Below the pieces are notes generated by a model. That model was given only the letters and a program-made list of their open reading frames with translations. It had not been told where the DNA came from and ran no database searches. Positions 11,374 through 20,374 of a DNA stretch of 64,000 nt are shown here, in pieces (position 1 is the first letter of the stretch; every line of letters starts with the position of its first letter). Both the position numbers and the translations under genes were made by a program. Source of the stretch: Alopecurus myosuroides (lineage: Eukaryota > Streptophyta > Magnoliopsida > Poales > Poaceae). Location: NCBI GenBank assembly GCA_028641055.1, contig CM054063.1:178318756-178382755 (forward strand), written 5' to 3'.

Positions 11374-12837
11374 TCTCACATACTTTCACGGAATACAAAA
11401 AAACACTAAATTTGTCATACAACCTTTGGAAAAGGCTCACCGTGTTCACAATCTGCATGGAAAACATTACAAATAAAACATGGCGTGGTCTAAGTAGCAA
11501 CGGGTGCTCATTAGCGCCCCAGAGCAAGCACCCCCGAAATGGAAAAGGGCCTCCGCCAGAAACGACAAGCAAAACGGCCCGCCCAGGTGCTTTTGCGGCG
11601 CGCGCGGAAAATGACGCACAGACCAGGTGCTGGCCATCTTTTCTCTTCGCCCAACTCGCGCTGGCCAGCCACCCCAAGTACACGGAAACCCTACCCCCAA
11701 CCTATACCTTCTCCTGCTTGTCTCCTTGTCCAAACTAGTAGCCGCCACCTCCCCTCCTCCATTGTTGCTGCTTCCCCCGCCCCCTCCTTCCCCATCCCTT
11801 TACTGATTGAAGATCAGCAAAAATATTCTGAATCTAGCCCCTATTGCTTCTCAAGACCTCTAACTGAAGATCCTTTTGCTCTATAAAAACACATAGGAAT
11901 CCAACGCAAAAGCGCGGAAGATATCAACAGGGAAGAAAAGGTTCGTGCAGATTTCCATGCCATCCCCAATTCTGCCCACTCCAAAGATTTTTACTGCCTT
12001 TTAATGAGCATCAGAGGTGCTCTGAAGCACCATCTTAACAGTAGCACCAAAAAGAAAACGTACCCAGTTGATTTGGAAGCAACTGCTGTGATTCAAAAAC
12101 TTTACATGAAGCATTTTCAGCAGGAACTTGGCAGGAGCACAATTCCCAGAAAAATAGCCGTGTCTGCAACTCATAATTACTTATCTACAACTCGAAGTCT
12201 ATTTCCTGCAACTATGCAAATATGTGTCTGCAACTTGCATGAAAAGAAAGTTGGGAATTAAAACTTGCATGAAAAAGTAGTTTAGCAAGCCTGAGCTTCT
12301 GGTTGTCAAACAGAAAAGTAGGGGGATTGCAGAAAACAGAGACAAAAGCGGCATGATCAGGTTTTTGTTTTGTCTCTCCTGTATGCAACTTAGTGTAGCC
12401 TCCCCTAAGAACAAGCAAAAAAGCAAAAAACAAAGTTGGTGAAGATGACGCAAGCTGGCATGTTATTGTCGTCACTGTTTTGCGCTTTGTTTATTGCTAC
12501 TTTTCTTCACCGGACACGTTCAAAAAGAGCATGGAGAGTACCTTCACTTCAAAATATGAAAAAGAATTGTCATTTTTTCGTGTGTTGTACGTGAACATTA
12601 TGAATGCGAAAAAAAGGGTTAATAAAACTTCACTTCATAGTTGGCTTCAGTAAAAACTGAAAAAAGTTTTATGGTCAGTATTTGCATGAACTAGAAACTG
12701 ATTTGTTTTAGTTTGTATCCATTTTGTCCAGCGTAGTAGTATATGGAAACACTACTGCAAAGAAAAATGTATCTATTTCTCAGGTTAAGTTGCAGAAAAT
12801 TCACAGCTGAGTTGTTATTGTCAATTTTTGGGTGCAG
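11374..12837 (+). other. Unassigned tract; possible host promoter, 5' leader and intron
   Basis: 11640-11790 is pyrimidine-rich and CpG-bearing ('cctcccctcctccattgttg'), like a plant 5' UTR. The rest to 12837 is AT-rich and ends in a 3' splice-site-like 'tttttgggtgcag' just before an ATG at 12838. No sizeable ORF is present. It could be the 5' part of a host gene disrupted by element E, or unrelated sequence. Confidence 0.25.
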
Positions 12838-12864
12838 ATGCTGGACCTGGACCTGAACGCACCC
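12838..12864 (+). pseudogene. Possible exon start (MLDLDLNAP) cut by element E
   Basis: Nine codons beginning with ATG directly after an acceptor-like AG read MLDLDLNAP, which contains an EAR-type LDLNA core. Element E begins at the next base (12865). EAR motifs occur in plant transcriptional repressors, but nine codons are too few to assign a gene. The matching continuation should lie beyond the nest, after a repeat of 'caccc'. Confidence 0.18.
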
Positions 12865-13354
12865 TGTCGAATCTGCATCTCAACAAGTCCCTCGGGTGAA
12901 CCCATAGGGTTTCGATTAGGAGAACGTGTAGGCGCTGGTGACGATCGTCGGCTAGACAAGGGGCACGATTTACCCAGGTTCGGGGCCCTCGTAGAGGTAA
13001 AACCCTTACTCTGCCTCTGTCGATCTGTATTAACGAGTAGATCGGTTACAATGGGGGTTGCTCAAGTCGAGAGTATGATCTCGATCTCAAGGCTTGCTGG
13101 TGCGGTATTGCTTGGTCCCTCTCCTGTGGTTCTCCTGGCCTTATATAGGTGGCCAGGTCTCAAACCGTACCCGGAGAGGACTCGAACCCTAACCTAGAGT
13201 CGGTTATAAGTTTCCTAACTTGACCCGCAAGGCTTTGCGGGTGAGCTTCAATTGGTCCTTCTAGAGTAATCCATGACGCCTCCTTTAGAGCTTGGGCCGT
13301 GGGCCTGAGACCGGGTAGGCTCACCCGACAGGCTTAGGATCCATCCCTTCGTCA
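12865..13354 (-). repeat. Element E 3' LTR (about 490 bp)
   Basis: Plus-strand ends are TGTCGAATCTGC.. and ..CCCTTCGTCA, i.e. TG..CA on both strands. The inner side abuts a minus-strand GGGGG tract and the body holds a minus-strand TATA box. The flank at 12860-12864 is 'caccc', the predicted target duplication. The partner LTR is outside the window, so the boundaries are inferred. Confidence 0.55.
13141..13147 (-). promoter_or_regulatory. TATA box of the E LTR, minus strand
   Basis: Plus 'ttatata' reads TATATAA on the minus strand, in 'cacctatataaggcc'. Its orientation agrees with the pol of element E. Confidence 0.5.
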
Positions 13355-13368
13355 GTAGCCCCCGAGCG
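13355..13368 (-). other. Polypurine tract of element E
   Basis: Minus strand 'cgctcgggggctac' lies immediately before the LTR start TGACGAAGGG. The same GGGGGCTAC core recurs several times in the antisense gene region. Confidence 0.5.
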
Positions 13369-14500
13369 TTTACTCGACTGAGAATCTGTCGAGTGGGAGC
13401 TCATAACTTATCTTGGTTTCTTTTCGACTGGTGGCTTCAATCGTTTGAAGAGGATGTGTATCCTGTATGCGATGCATTTCTTGTACTCGTGTATCGAGGA
13501 AATAAAAGTGCCTGTGTGTTTAGATATTTTCGCAGAAGGATGTGGCTCAGTTGCTTGGCTCTCCTGAAAGCTCAGGGCCAATTAATTGCATCTAGGGAAA
13601 AAACAGTTCTGGCCTACACAGATTCAAGACCTCCGACTCGAATCCGGTGAGGTGACCATTGCGACTGGGCCGTAGAGGTCTTACTGAGTCAAACTTAACC
13701 TAATAGGGTACCCGGCGCGTCCGCTAGGATTTTTCTTCGTGTTGTTGACACGGAATTTACCGGAGGACGCAGCTTGAGTGCGATTCCAGGCCCTCAAGAG
13801 AGATATTTTGGGTCTTACCTTCGTACTCGAAAGAAATACGGCATACAGATCTGCCTAGTCGGCCGAACGATCCAGGGGATTGATGTGTGTACATCGTATA
13901 ATCGAGTGGTAGGAGCTACGCACTCGCAAGTTTTATCCAGGGATATTTCGATTGAAAATATCTCCCTTGATTTTGTGCACAAAGTTTATTGTGCTTTGTA
14001 GTCTTCTTTCCATACGAAAGAGTTTTCGTGTTTGAAAATCTTGTCGTGCCCATTTGAAAGGAAATTTCGTATCTGGGGCTTTTATGCGAGAGAGTTTTCG
14101 CGTCACGATTTGCCCATACGAAGTTATTTCGTGTCTGGGGCTTTATGCGAAAGAGTTTTCGCGCCTTGATTTGCCCATACGAAGTATTTTCGTGTTTGGG
14201 GCTTTTTATCCGAAAGAATTTCGAGCCTGATGACGTTCACAATGACGTCATAGCGCACTTTATCCTCCCGATGGGTCGTGACGGAGTGAGAGCAGATGCG
14301 TTGGCCCACCTCGTTAGCTTTTTGACCGGAAACGAGACGTCGTTTCCGGTTTTCCCGTGAACTACGCGCAGTAATTGCGCACGATCTACTGTTAAGATCG
14401 TGGCACGAAACAACCTCCACCGCCCTTTCGTTTCAGCTTCACGCGTGGCAGCCGCGATGGATGCCACGTTGCTCGATGAGCGGCCGGTATTGGGTGACTC
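13369..14500. other. Untranslated region between the E LTR and the antisense gene
   Basis: No ORF of note. It contains the tandem repeat at about 14018-14222 and, at its right end, the promoter of the extra gene. Confidence 0.45.
14018..14222 (+). repeat. Tandem repeat of about 65 bp, roughly three units
   Basis: Units share 'gagagttttcgcg' or 'gaaagagttttcg', then 'gatttgcccatacgaag', then 'tttcgtgtctggggct'. The last two units are the clearest. The array sits 300-500 bp upstream of the TATA box of the extra gene. Confidence 0.6.
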
Positions 14501-14504
14501 CGTG

Positions 14505-14512
14505 TATATATA
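14505..14512 (+). promoter_or_regulatory. TATA box of the antisense extra gene of E
   Basis: TATATATA in 'cgtgtatatatacgg', about 100 bp before the ATG at 14610 and on the strand opposite to the pol of E. It suggests that the extra gene has its own promoter. Confidence 0.5.
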
Positions 14513-14609
14513 CGGTCCTTAGGTAAAAGGTAAAAATTTCCCGTAATTCGCTTCCGGCCTTCGTCTTCCTCGCGCTCATCTCTTTCTCTGTGAGCTCGCA
14601 CCAGCACCC

Positions 14610-17558
14610 ATGGCGGGAGGCAAGAAACACAGTGTAGCTGCTTCCTCCTCAAGGGCGGTGGAGGATGTTCCCGCGCCACCTGCTCCACACTCAGGCGACT
14701 GGCGCTCCCCCAACACGACGAACAAAAGCATCAAGGAGATGCAGAGGGAGGGACTGCTGCCCCCGGAGACCGAGAAGCGGGTTCGCCTCGGTAAAAAAGA
14801 AGAGGTACCAAATCCCCGCGCGAACGAACGCGTGATCTTCGCGGATCACGTTTCGCGCGGGCTCTCCTTCCCCCTCCATCCTTTCCTCGTGGCATTGCTG
14901 TATGTCTACGGCATACAGCTCCACGATTTGCCTCCAAATGCAGTGCAGCACATCTCGTGCTTCATCGTTTTTTGCGAGTGCTTCCTGGGCATCCGCCCAC
15001 ACTGGGGCCTTTGGAAGGCCCTCTTCAAGGTGCGGGTCTTCCGCGAGAAATCGCGGGTAGAGACCGAGCTCGGAGAGCCGCTGCGCACCGGCGGCTTTGG
15101 AATCCAGGCGAAATCGGACAACTGCTACTTCGTGATGCACTTCATCGACTCCGCGCAAGGATGGAGAAAGAAGTGGTTCTACGTCGTCGACAATAGCGCG
15201 GGTGGAGCTCATGAGTTCCACCCGTTCGCTATCCTGAAGCGGCGGAAGTCCTGGGCGACAAGCTTTCAGTCGAAGAAAGCCAAATCGTCGCCCCGCTACT
15301 CGCCAAGGTGGTCGCCCTTTGTGACCAAACCGCAAGAGTTGTGCTGAACGGCTTGCACCTGGCGAGCGTGTTCCTCAAGCGCAGGATTCAGCCTTTGCAG
15401 GGTAGGCCTCCACGATGTGGGAGTACCAGGGTGTTGAAGACCCCAGCCGCGTGAGCCGAGAAGAACTTTCGAATGTTGAATTCGAGAAGAAGATCGCGGC
15501 CATCACCAGGTTGAAAGTGGGCGAGACCTTCCCTGACTGCCCTGTCGCAACTTTTGAGGCTTCGAGACCTCCTCCATCCGAAGTAATTTCAAATCTTTCC
15601 TTGTCTTAACTTTTTCTCTGTGTCCGAGAGTTTGCCGACTGAGTTTCTCCTTCTCGTTTTCTTCTTTCCATTCTGTAGAATTTAAGGGTAGCAACCTGCT
15701 ACCCGCCAATTTCTGGGGAAGAGGCCTCAGACTTGTTGGCAAGCAACCTGGAAGTTCCTGTTGACACCAGCGTTGCCGATGCTGACTCGAGTTCCGAGCA
15801 CGCCTCCTCGGATGAAGTGGAGGAATCGAGTAGCGATCTCCACCACCGCAAGCGGCACAGGGCGGGAGACGATGAAGCCACTTCCAAGGATAACTCCTTG
15901 GGTGGAATATCTGATAAAGAGCCCCTCATCGTGACCCCATTGAGTGTGCGTGCTCCTCCCTCTCCCAAGCCGAAGATCCAGACCGCCTGGAACGCGGACA
16001 TGTTCGACGACGATGATGACGAGTAAGTTTTTCTTTCCTTCTTCGTTCTAGTCGAAAGTTTTCTTTTCGATCCTCCTGACGTTGTTGTTTCCTTCTTCAA
16101 CGGGCTTCAGTCCATCAGCCCCGGACGATTCGCCTCTTCTCTTCCTCCCGAGAAGAGGAAAGATGTTGCTGATGCGGGTGAAACTCCGACTGCTGGGGAT
16201 GTCCAGAATTCACCGAGCCCAGCCCCCACAGCCGCAGCTACGGACTATAGGCTGCCAAGCTTTGCGGTTGGAGCCTCGACTTCGAAAGAAGTGTCGGGTA
16301 GCTCTTCTGATCCTCTGTGCATCGCCCAGGGCCAGGTAAGCTTTCCTTAATCCTTGCATTCTGTACTTCGTCCAATTAGTGATTTTTATCGGGTGCACGG
16401 CAGTGCTCCCGATGGGAGTAGCCCCCAAGGCTGTAGTTAATCGCTTGCCTTGATTTTCTTCTCTTCATTTTATCGGGTGCACGGCAGTGCTCCCGATGGG
16501 AGTAGCCCCCGAGGCTATACTCGACTGTTTATAGTCGTGAATAGGCTCAATCTTCTCTTCCTTCTCTGACTTCTTCATCTTCATGTTTTGCAGTCTTTTC
16601 TAGACTCCCTCGCAGCCATTGGTCGCCGCGTTATTTCGGCTGAGGCAGATTGCGTGACCCTTCGGGCAGATCGCGATCGACTCATCTCGGAAGGCCAGCT
16701 TCTCCGAGGTAAGTTGATCTACTCCTTTAATCTTTCCGGTCATGTGAATTACTTTGTGTTTTAAACTTATTGTTGTGTAGCTCAAGCCGAAGTGCTGAAG
16801 GCCAAGAAGATGGATGCTGTCACTCGGGTGAACACCCTGGAGGCTGAGTTGGAAGCTGCTCGAAAGGAACTTGAATCCTCTCGCAAGCAGTCGACTGACT
16901 TCGAGGGGAAGCTCGCTGATGCCCAGGACGCCCTGAAGAAATTGGAGGAGGCTGGTGCCAAACAGGACGGTGATCTTGTTGATTTCCTTCGCCCTCTGGC
17001 CCAAAACTTCGCGAGTAAGTTGTACTTGGTCTCCGTTGTTTTTTGACTAGCCTGGTGTGTCCTTGGGATTAACGCCGTCTCTTTGCAGGTGTCCTTGGCG
17101 TCGCGCTGGAGCTGCCCGGGGTTCCTCGAGTGGATGCGTTGACGGATTCTTGCGCTCAGCTCCGGAAGCACGCGAGTGGGATCCGCTCCCTCATTGGCGA
17201 TGCCGTTCAAGTGCTGACGCAACTCCACGAGCGCCTTCTGGTGGATGTTGCAGTTCCGCCTACGCTGGGTGGTCTCCTGAAGGTGTTCCTGGAGGATGAT
17301 CTCCTTCAGGCCTACTCGGTTGCCCAATCTGAGTGCGGTGCAAAGACTGCCATCCAGTTCGCGTTGGCGCACGGAGTCGAAGGTCTAGACGAATCGTACT
17401 CGAACCTTCCTGTCGATGCTTCTACGGGCAGAAAGGTAGCGCTTCGTCCTTTCGGCGATCCACCTGGAGTCCTTGCTCGAAAGCTAGCTGATTTGATCAC
17501 TCGTGCTAGTCGCAAGGGGCAGTCTGCCGTGAGTGGCAGCACTTCCGCAGTTCCATAG
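14610..17558 (+). pseudogene. Antisense extra gene of E: 'putative gypsy type transposon' family (Transposase_28-like), multi-exon, broken
   Basis: The first exon begins MAGGKKHS and contains 'FPLHPFLVALLYVYGIQLHD' (about residues 89-108), then 'CFIVFCECFLGIRPHWGLWK', the signature I know from Pfam Transposase_28. Despite the name this is not an established transposase. Likely exons by GT-AG signals: 14610-15582, 15679-16022, 16111-16335, 16594-16708, 16781-17014, 17089-17558. Exon 2 encodes an acidic, Ser-rich segment ending in poly-Asp. Exon 5 encodes a coiled coil (VNTLEAELEAARKELESSRK). Exon 6 is a helical C-terminal domain ending at TAG 17556-17558. Exon 1 changes reading frame near 15250 and again near 15405, consistent with two 1-nt deletions. 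Function unknown; in Tat-type elements such genes lie antisense after integrase. Confidence 0.6.
16387..16516 (+). repeat. Duplicated 46-bp motif in an intron of the extra gene
   Basis: Copies at 16387-16432 and 16471-16516 share 'tatcgggtgcacggcagtgc' and 'tcccgatgggagtagccccc'. Related shorter pieces occur at about 17687-17709 and 18702-18711. On the minus strand the core reads GGGGGCTACTCCCATCGGGA, like the polypurine tract of E. Confidence 0.6.
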
Positions 17559-17806
17559 GATAGATTTTATTTAGTTTATTTCTCCCATGTAATGAACCTT
17601 GGGATGTATTCCCGTATTTCTGCCTTTAATCAAAACTTCCTTTTGATATTTGAGATGTGATTTTTGTACTTGATTGTCCTGAGTTCCTCCCGATGGGAGT
17701 ATCCCCCGAGCACATGTCTAATAGGCGGTTTATTTCTTGAGTGGGGTGTCTCGAATTCTTCCTTAACTCTTCTTATATTCTTCCAGGTAACAGGTGTTGT
17801 CGCAGG

Positions 17807-18591
17807 GTCTTCGAGTGGATCTAGCGCACGAGCGGATCCCCTTGTTGCAGTTGTTGGTACCTTTGCCGGCCTCCGTGATCGTGTCGCGGATGGTGAGCGC
17901 AAGCTAAAAGCTTTGCGTGGAGTGGCTGATGTAGCCAAGTCCAAACAAAAACTTGTGGTTGAACGTGGGTAGTTTGTGATGGAAGAATTGGCAGTTGTTG
18001 CCAAGGATATGCTTTGTAAGTGCTTCAGCCCCCTAGCACTCTGTGTCTTCTGTCTTTCTTTGACTCTCTGTAGCTTTCTTTGCAGTTGTTCATCCTGACG
18101 AACGGTGTGAAAAGCATTGGGTGGAAAACCATATTCTTCACGAAGCTAGTAGTTCAAAACCACATGCAAATAACTTCTGGTCTGACCATAGTCGAGGCTT
18201 TGTTTTGGCTACTCTGAAGTATCGTGTGGGCCAGGCGAAGACATTGGTTGACAGTTGTCACGAGGCCCTGATAGCTTTGAATGGCGCTTTTTATCCGTTG
18301 GAAAGAGGTCCAGAAGATTTGAGCCAGCTACTCAGAACTTTTGGTCGAGTAGGTGAAATTCAGGAGTGCGTCCGTCAGCAGTTGATCTGCGGGTCTTTAG
18401 TAGAACTCTCGTTTGTTCGATTATGGCATCCTGAGGTCAATTTCAACTCCGTGGCCAAGCTCCCAAATGCTCCAGTCGATATGACCTCCCATTATACAGT
18501 CATTCGTCCTGCTGCAGAGGAGATTATTCGACTGACCTCTGAAGAGGTTAATCGGGTGTTAGCCGAGGAAACTGCTCGTCGCCATATGTAA
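17807..18591 (+). pseudogene. Second C-terminal module of the extra-gene family
   Basis: Two exon-like pieces, 17807-18015 and 18086-18591, are joined by a plausible GTAAGT..TTTGCAG intron. The second reads about 168 codons, including 'ENHILHEASSSKPHANNFW' and 'ALNGAFYPLERGPEDLSQLL', and ends at TAA 18589-18591. The first piece has an in-frame TAG at 17970-17972. Its layout (helix, LxxLN-type motif, P-x-xL helix) resembles exon 6 of the preceding gene, so it may be a duplicated 3' part or the tail of an alternative transcript. I cannot name a function. Confidence 0.4.
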
Positions 18592-18868
18592 TTGTAGGAT
18601 GTATGTATCCTGTCGTTTCTGTATAGTTGTCTTGAAACTTTATAAGGTGCCAACCTTGTTTGTACTCTTGTATTTGCAAATGATGCTAAGTTAGGCGTAG
18701 CCCCCGTGTGTTTGGGGTGTATACCTGTTATTTAGCGTGTAAAGATCAATGACTTGAAAAACTATGGTTGAGAAACCATGTATTTTATTAATATGAATGA
18801 GAAGCCATGTATTTTCTTTGAGCTACAGTATGGCTAGTATAGCCTTATTTTCGCGAGTAGAAATAATC
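18592..18868. other. Convergent spacer between the extra gene and pol of E
   Basis: AT-rich, no ORF. Both genes end here facing each other. It contains another 'gtagcccccgtg' motif and a short duplicated stretch ('gagaaaccatgtattttatt' and a near match, 'gagaagccatgtattttctt'). Confidence 0.4.
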
Positions 18869-20374
18869 CTAAGGATAGAATTTGCGGAGGTGCGCAACAT
18901 TCCACGGATTGGAGTAGATGCCACCAGTCTCGGGGTTCTTCAGTCGATAAGCGCCACCAAGGATAACTTCGTGTATTATGAAGGGTCCTTCCCACTGTGG
19001 CTCGATCTTGTGTCCTTCTTTCTGCTTGAGTCGCAGCACCAAATCTCCTACCACGAAGGCTCTGTGGTGTATACGACGGCTGTGGTAGTGGCGCAGCGAC
19101 TGTTGATATACCGTGGATCTTGCGAGTGCAATGTCGCGTATCTCGTCGAGTGCATCCACGTCTTCCGCGAGTGCCCTGTTAGAGGTTTCTTTGCTGTAAG
19201 CGACGACTCGTGGGGCGCTTAACTTGACATCTTCGGGAAGGACTGCTTCAGCTCCATATACCATGAAAAATGACATGTATTTTGTTGATCGGTTCGGGGT
19301 CGTGCGGAGGCTCCATAGTACGGAGGGTAACTCCTCTGCCCAGTGCCCTGCCGCTGGGTGCAGACGATCAAGTAGTCGTTTCTTTATTCCAGCCGAGACT
19401 AACCCGTTGGATCGCTCGACTTGACCGTTGGTTTGTGGGTGGGCCACAGAGGCGAAACTGAGGGTGATTCCCTTTTCCTCGCAGAACTGCTCTGTTTCCT
19501 TTGCTGTAAAATTGCTTCCATTATAGGTGATGATGTTGTGTGGTATCCCAAATCTGCACACAATGGAGTCGAGGAATTTTACGGTGCATTGAGCGCTGGC
19601 CGAGGTGACTGGCATGGCTTCTATCCACTTTGTAAATTTGTCGACTGCGACGAGCAAGTGTGTGTATCCTCCGGGTGTTGATTTTCTCAGTGGTCCTACC
19701 ATGTCTATCCCCTATTGTGCAAAGGGCCAGGCGATTGGGATCATGTGAAGCTCAGTGGTAGGGGCGTGCGGCTTGGGCGCAAATCTTTGGCATGCGTTGC
19801 ATTTGTCGACTAGGTCCTTTGCATCTCTGGCCGATGTGAGCCAGTAGAATCCTGCGCGAAAAGCTTTACCCACGATTGCCTTCCAGCTAGCATGGTGTCT
19901 GCAATCTCCTTGGTGTATATCTCGCAGTAGTTCCCTGCCGTCCTCGGGCGCTATGCATCTTTGCAATATTCCTGATATGCTCTGCTTATATAGTTCTCCA
20001 TTTCATACTCGAAAAGCTTTGCTGCGTCGTACGATCTGTCGAGCCTCGCGAACATCTGCTGGGAGCTGCTTTTTGGACAAGTAGTCGAGGTATTTCTGCG
20101 TCCAGACTGGTCCGACCAGAAAAACTTGTCTTGAAATGTTGTGGGTGAGCTCAATCATAGCAGCTTGCGGGCTGACCTCTGTCTCCAATGTCGCGGGTGC
20201 TTCTGCTGATTTTTTGACCTTGACTGAGCGCTTGATCATCCTCTCGAAGTATATTCCAGGCGGTATGGGTGTGTCGGTAGAGCCCATGTTCGCCAATTTA
20301 TCTGCTTCTTCGTTGCTGGATCGCGCAATGTGCTTTAGTTTGCACCCTTGAAAACTTCCTTCGAGTAGGTTGTA
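18869..20374 (-). pseudogene. pol: Element E pol: RNase H C-terminus and integrase, broken
   Basis: A single minus-strand frame runs from 20374 down to its stop at 18869. Order: RNase H tail ('LKHIARSSNEEADKLANMGS'), a linker, the integrase zinc region with H-H and 'CNACQRFA' near 19780-19930, the integrase core, and a C-terminal domain ending NPWNVAHLRKFYP. Two in-frame nonsense codons interrupt it: TGA at 20003-20005 and TAG at 19712-19714, the latter just before the first catalytic Asp (GIDMVGPL). The second catalytic position, normally Asp in a TDNGS-type motif, reads TYNGS, so the active site is lost. The Glu motif (NGQVERSNG) is kept. Its upstream part is severed by F at 20375. Confidence 0.85.

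Larger units (their letters stand above)
12865..20374 (-). mobile_element. Element E: Tat-type Ty3/gypsy retrotransposon, 3' portion, minus strand
   Basis: Reading the minus strand leftwards: RNase H end, integrase, a long region with a plus-strand (antisense) extra gene, a GGGGG-bearing polypurine tract, and a 490-bp TG..CA LTR at 12865-13354. An antisense extra ORF between integrase and 3' LTR is known from Tat-lineage elements such as maize Grande. The element is cut at 20374 by F; its 5' LTR, gag, protease and RT must lie beyond the nest, outside the window. Nonsense codons, frameshifts and an altered catalytic site show it is an old, dead copy. Confidence 0.75.

Noticed and set aside
14691..15335. 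214-aa minus-strand ORF
   Set aside because: Shadow of the first exon of the Transposase_28-like gene, whose conserved motif is on the plus strand.
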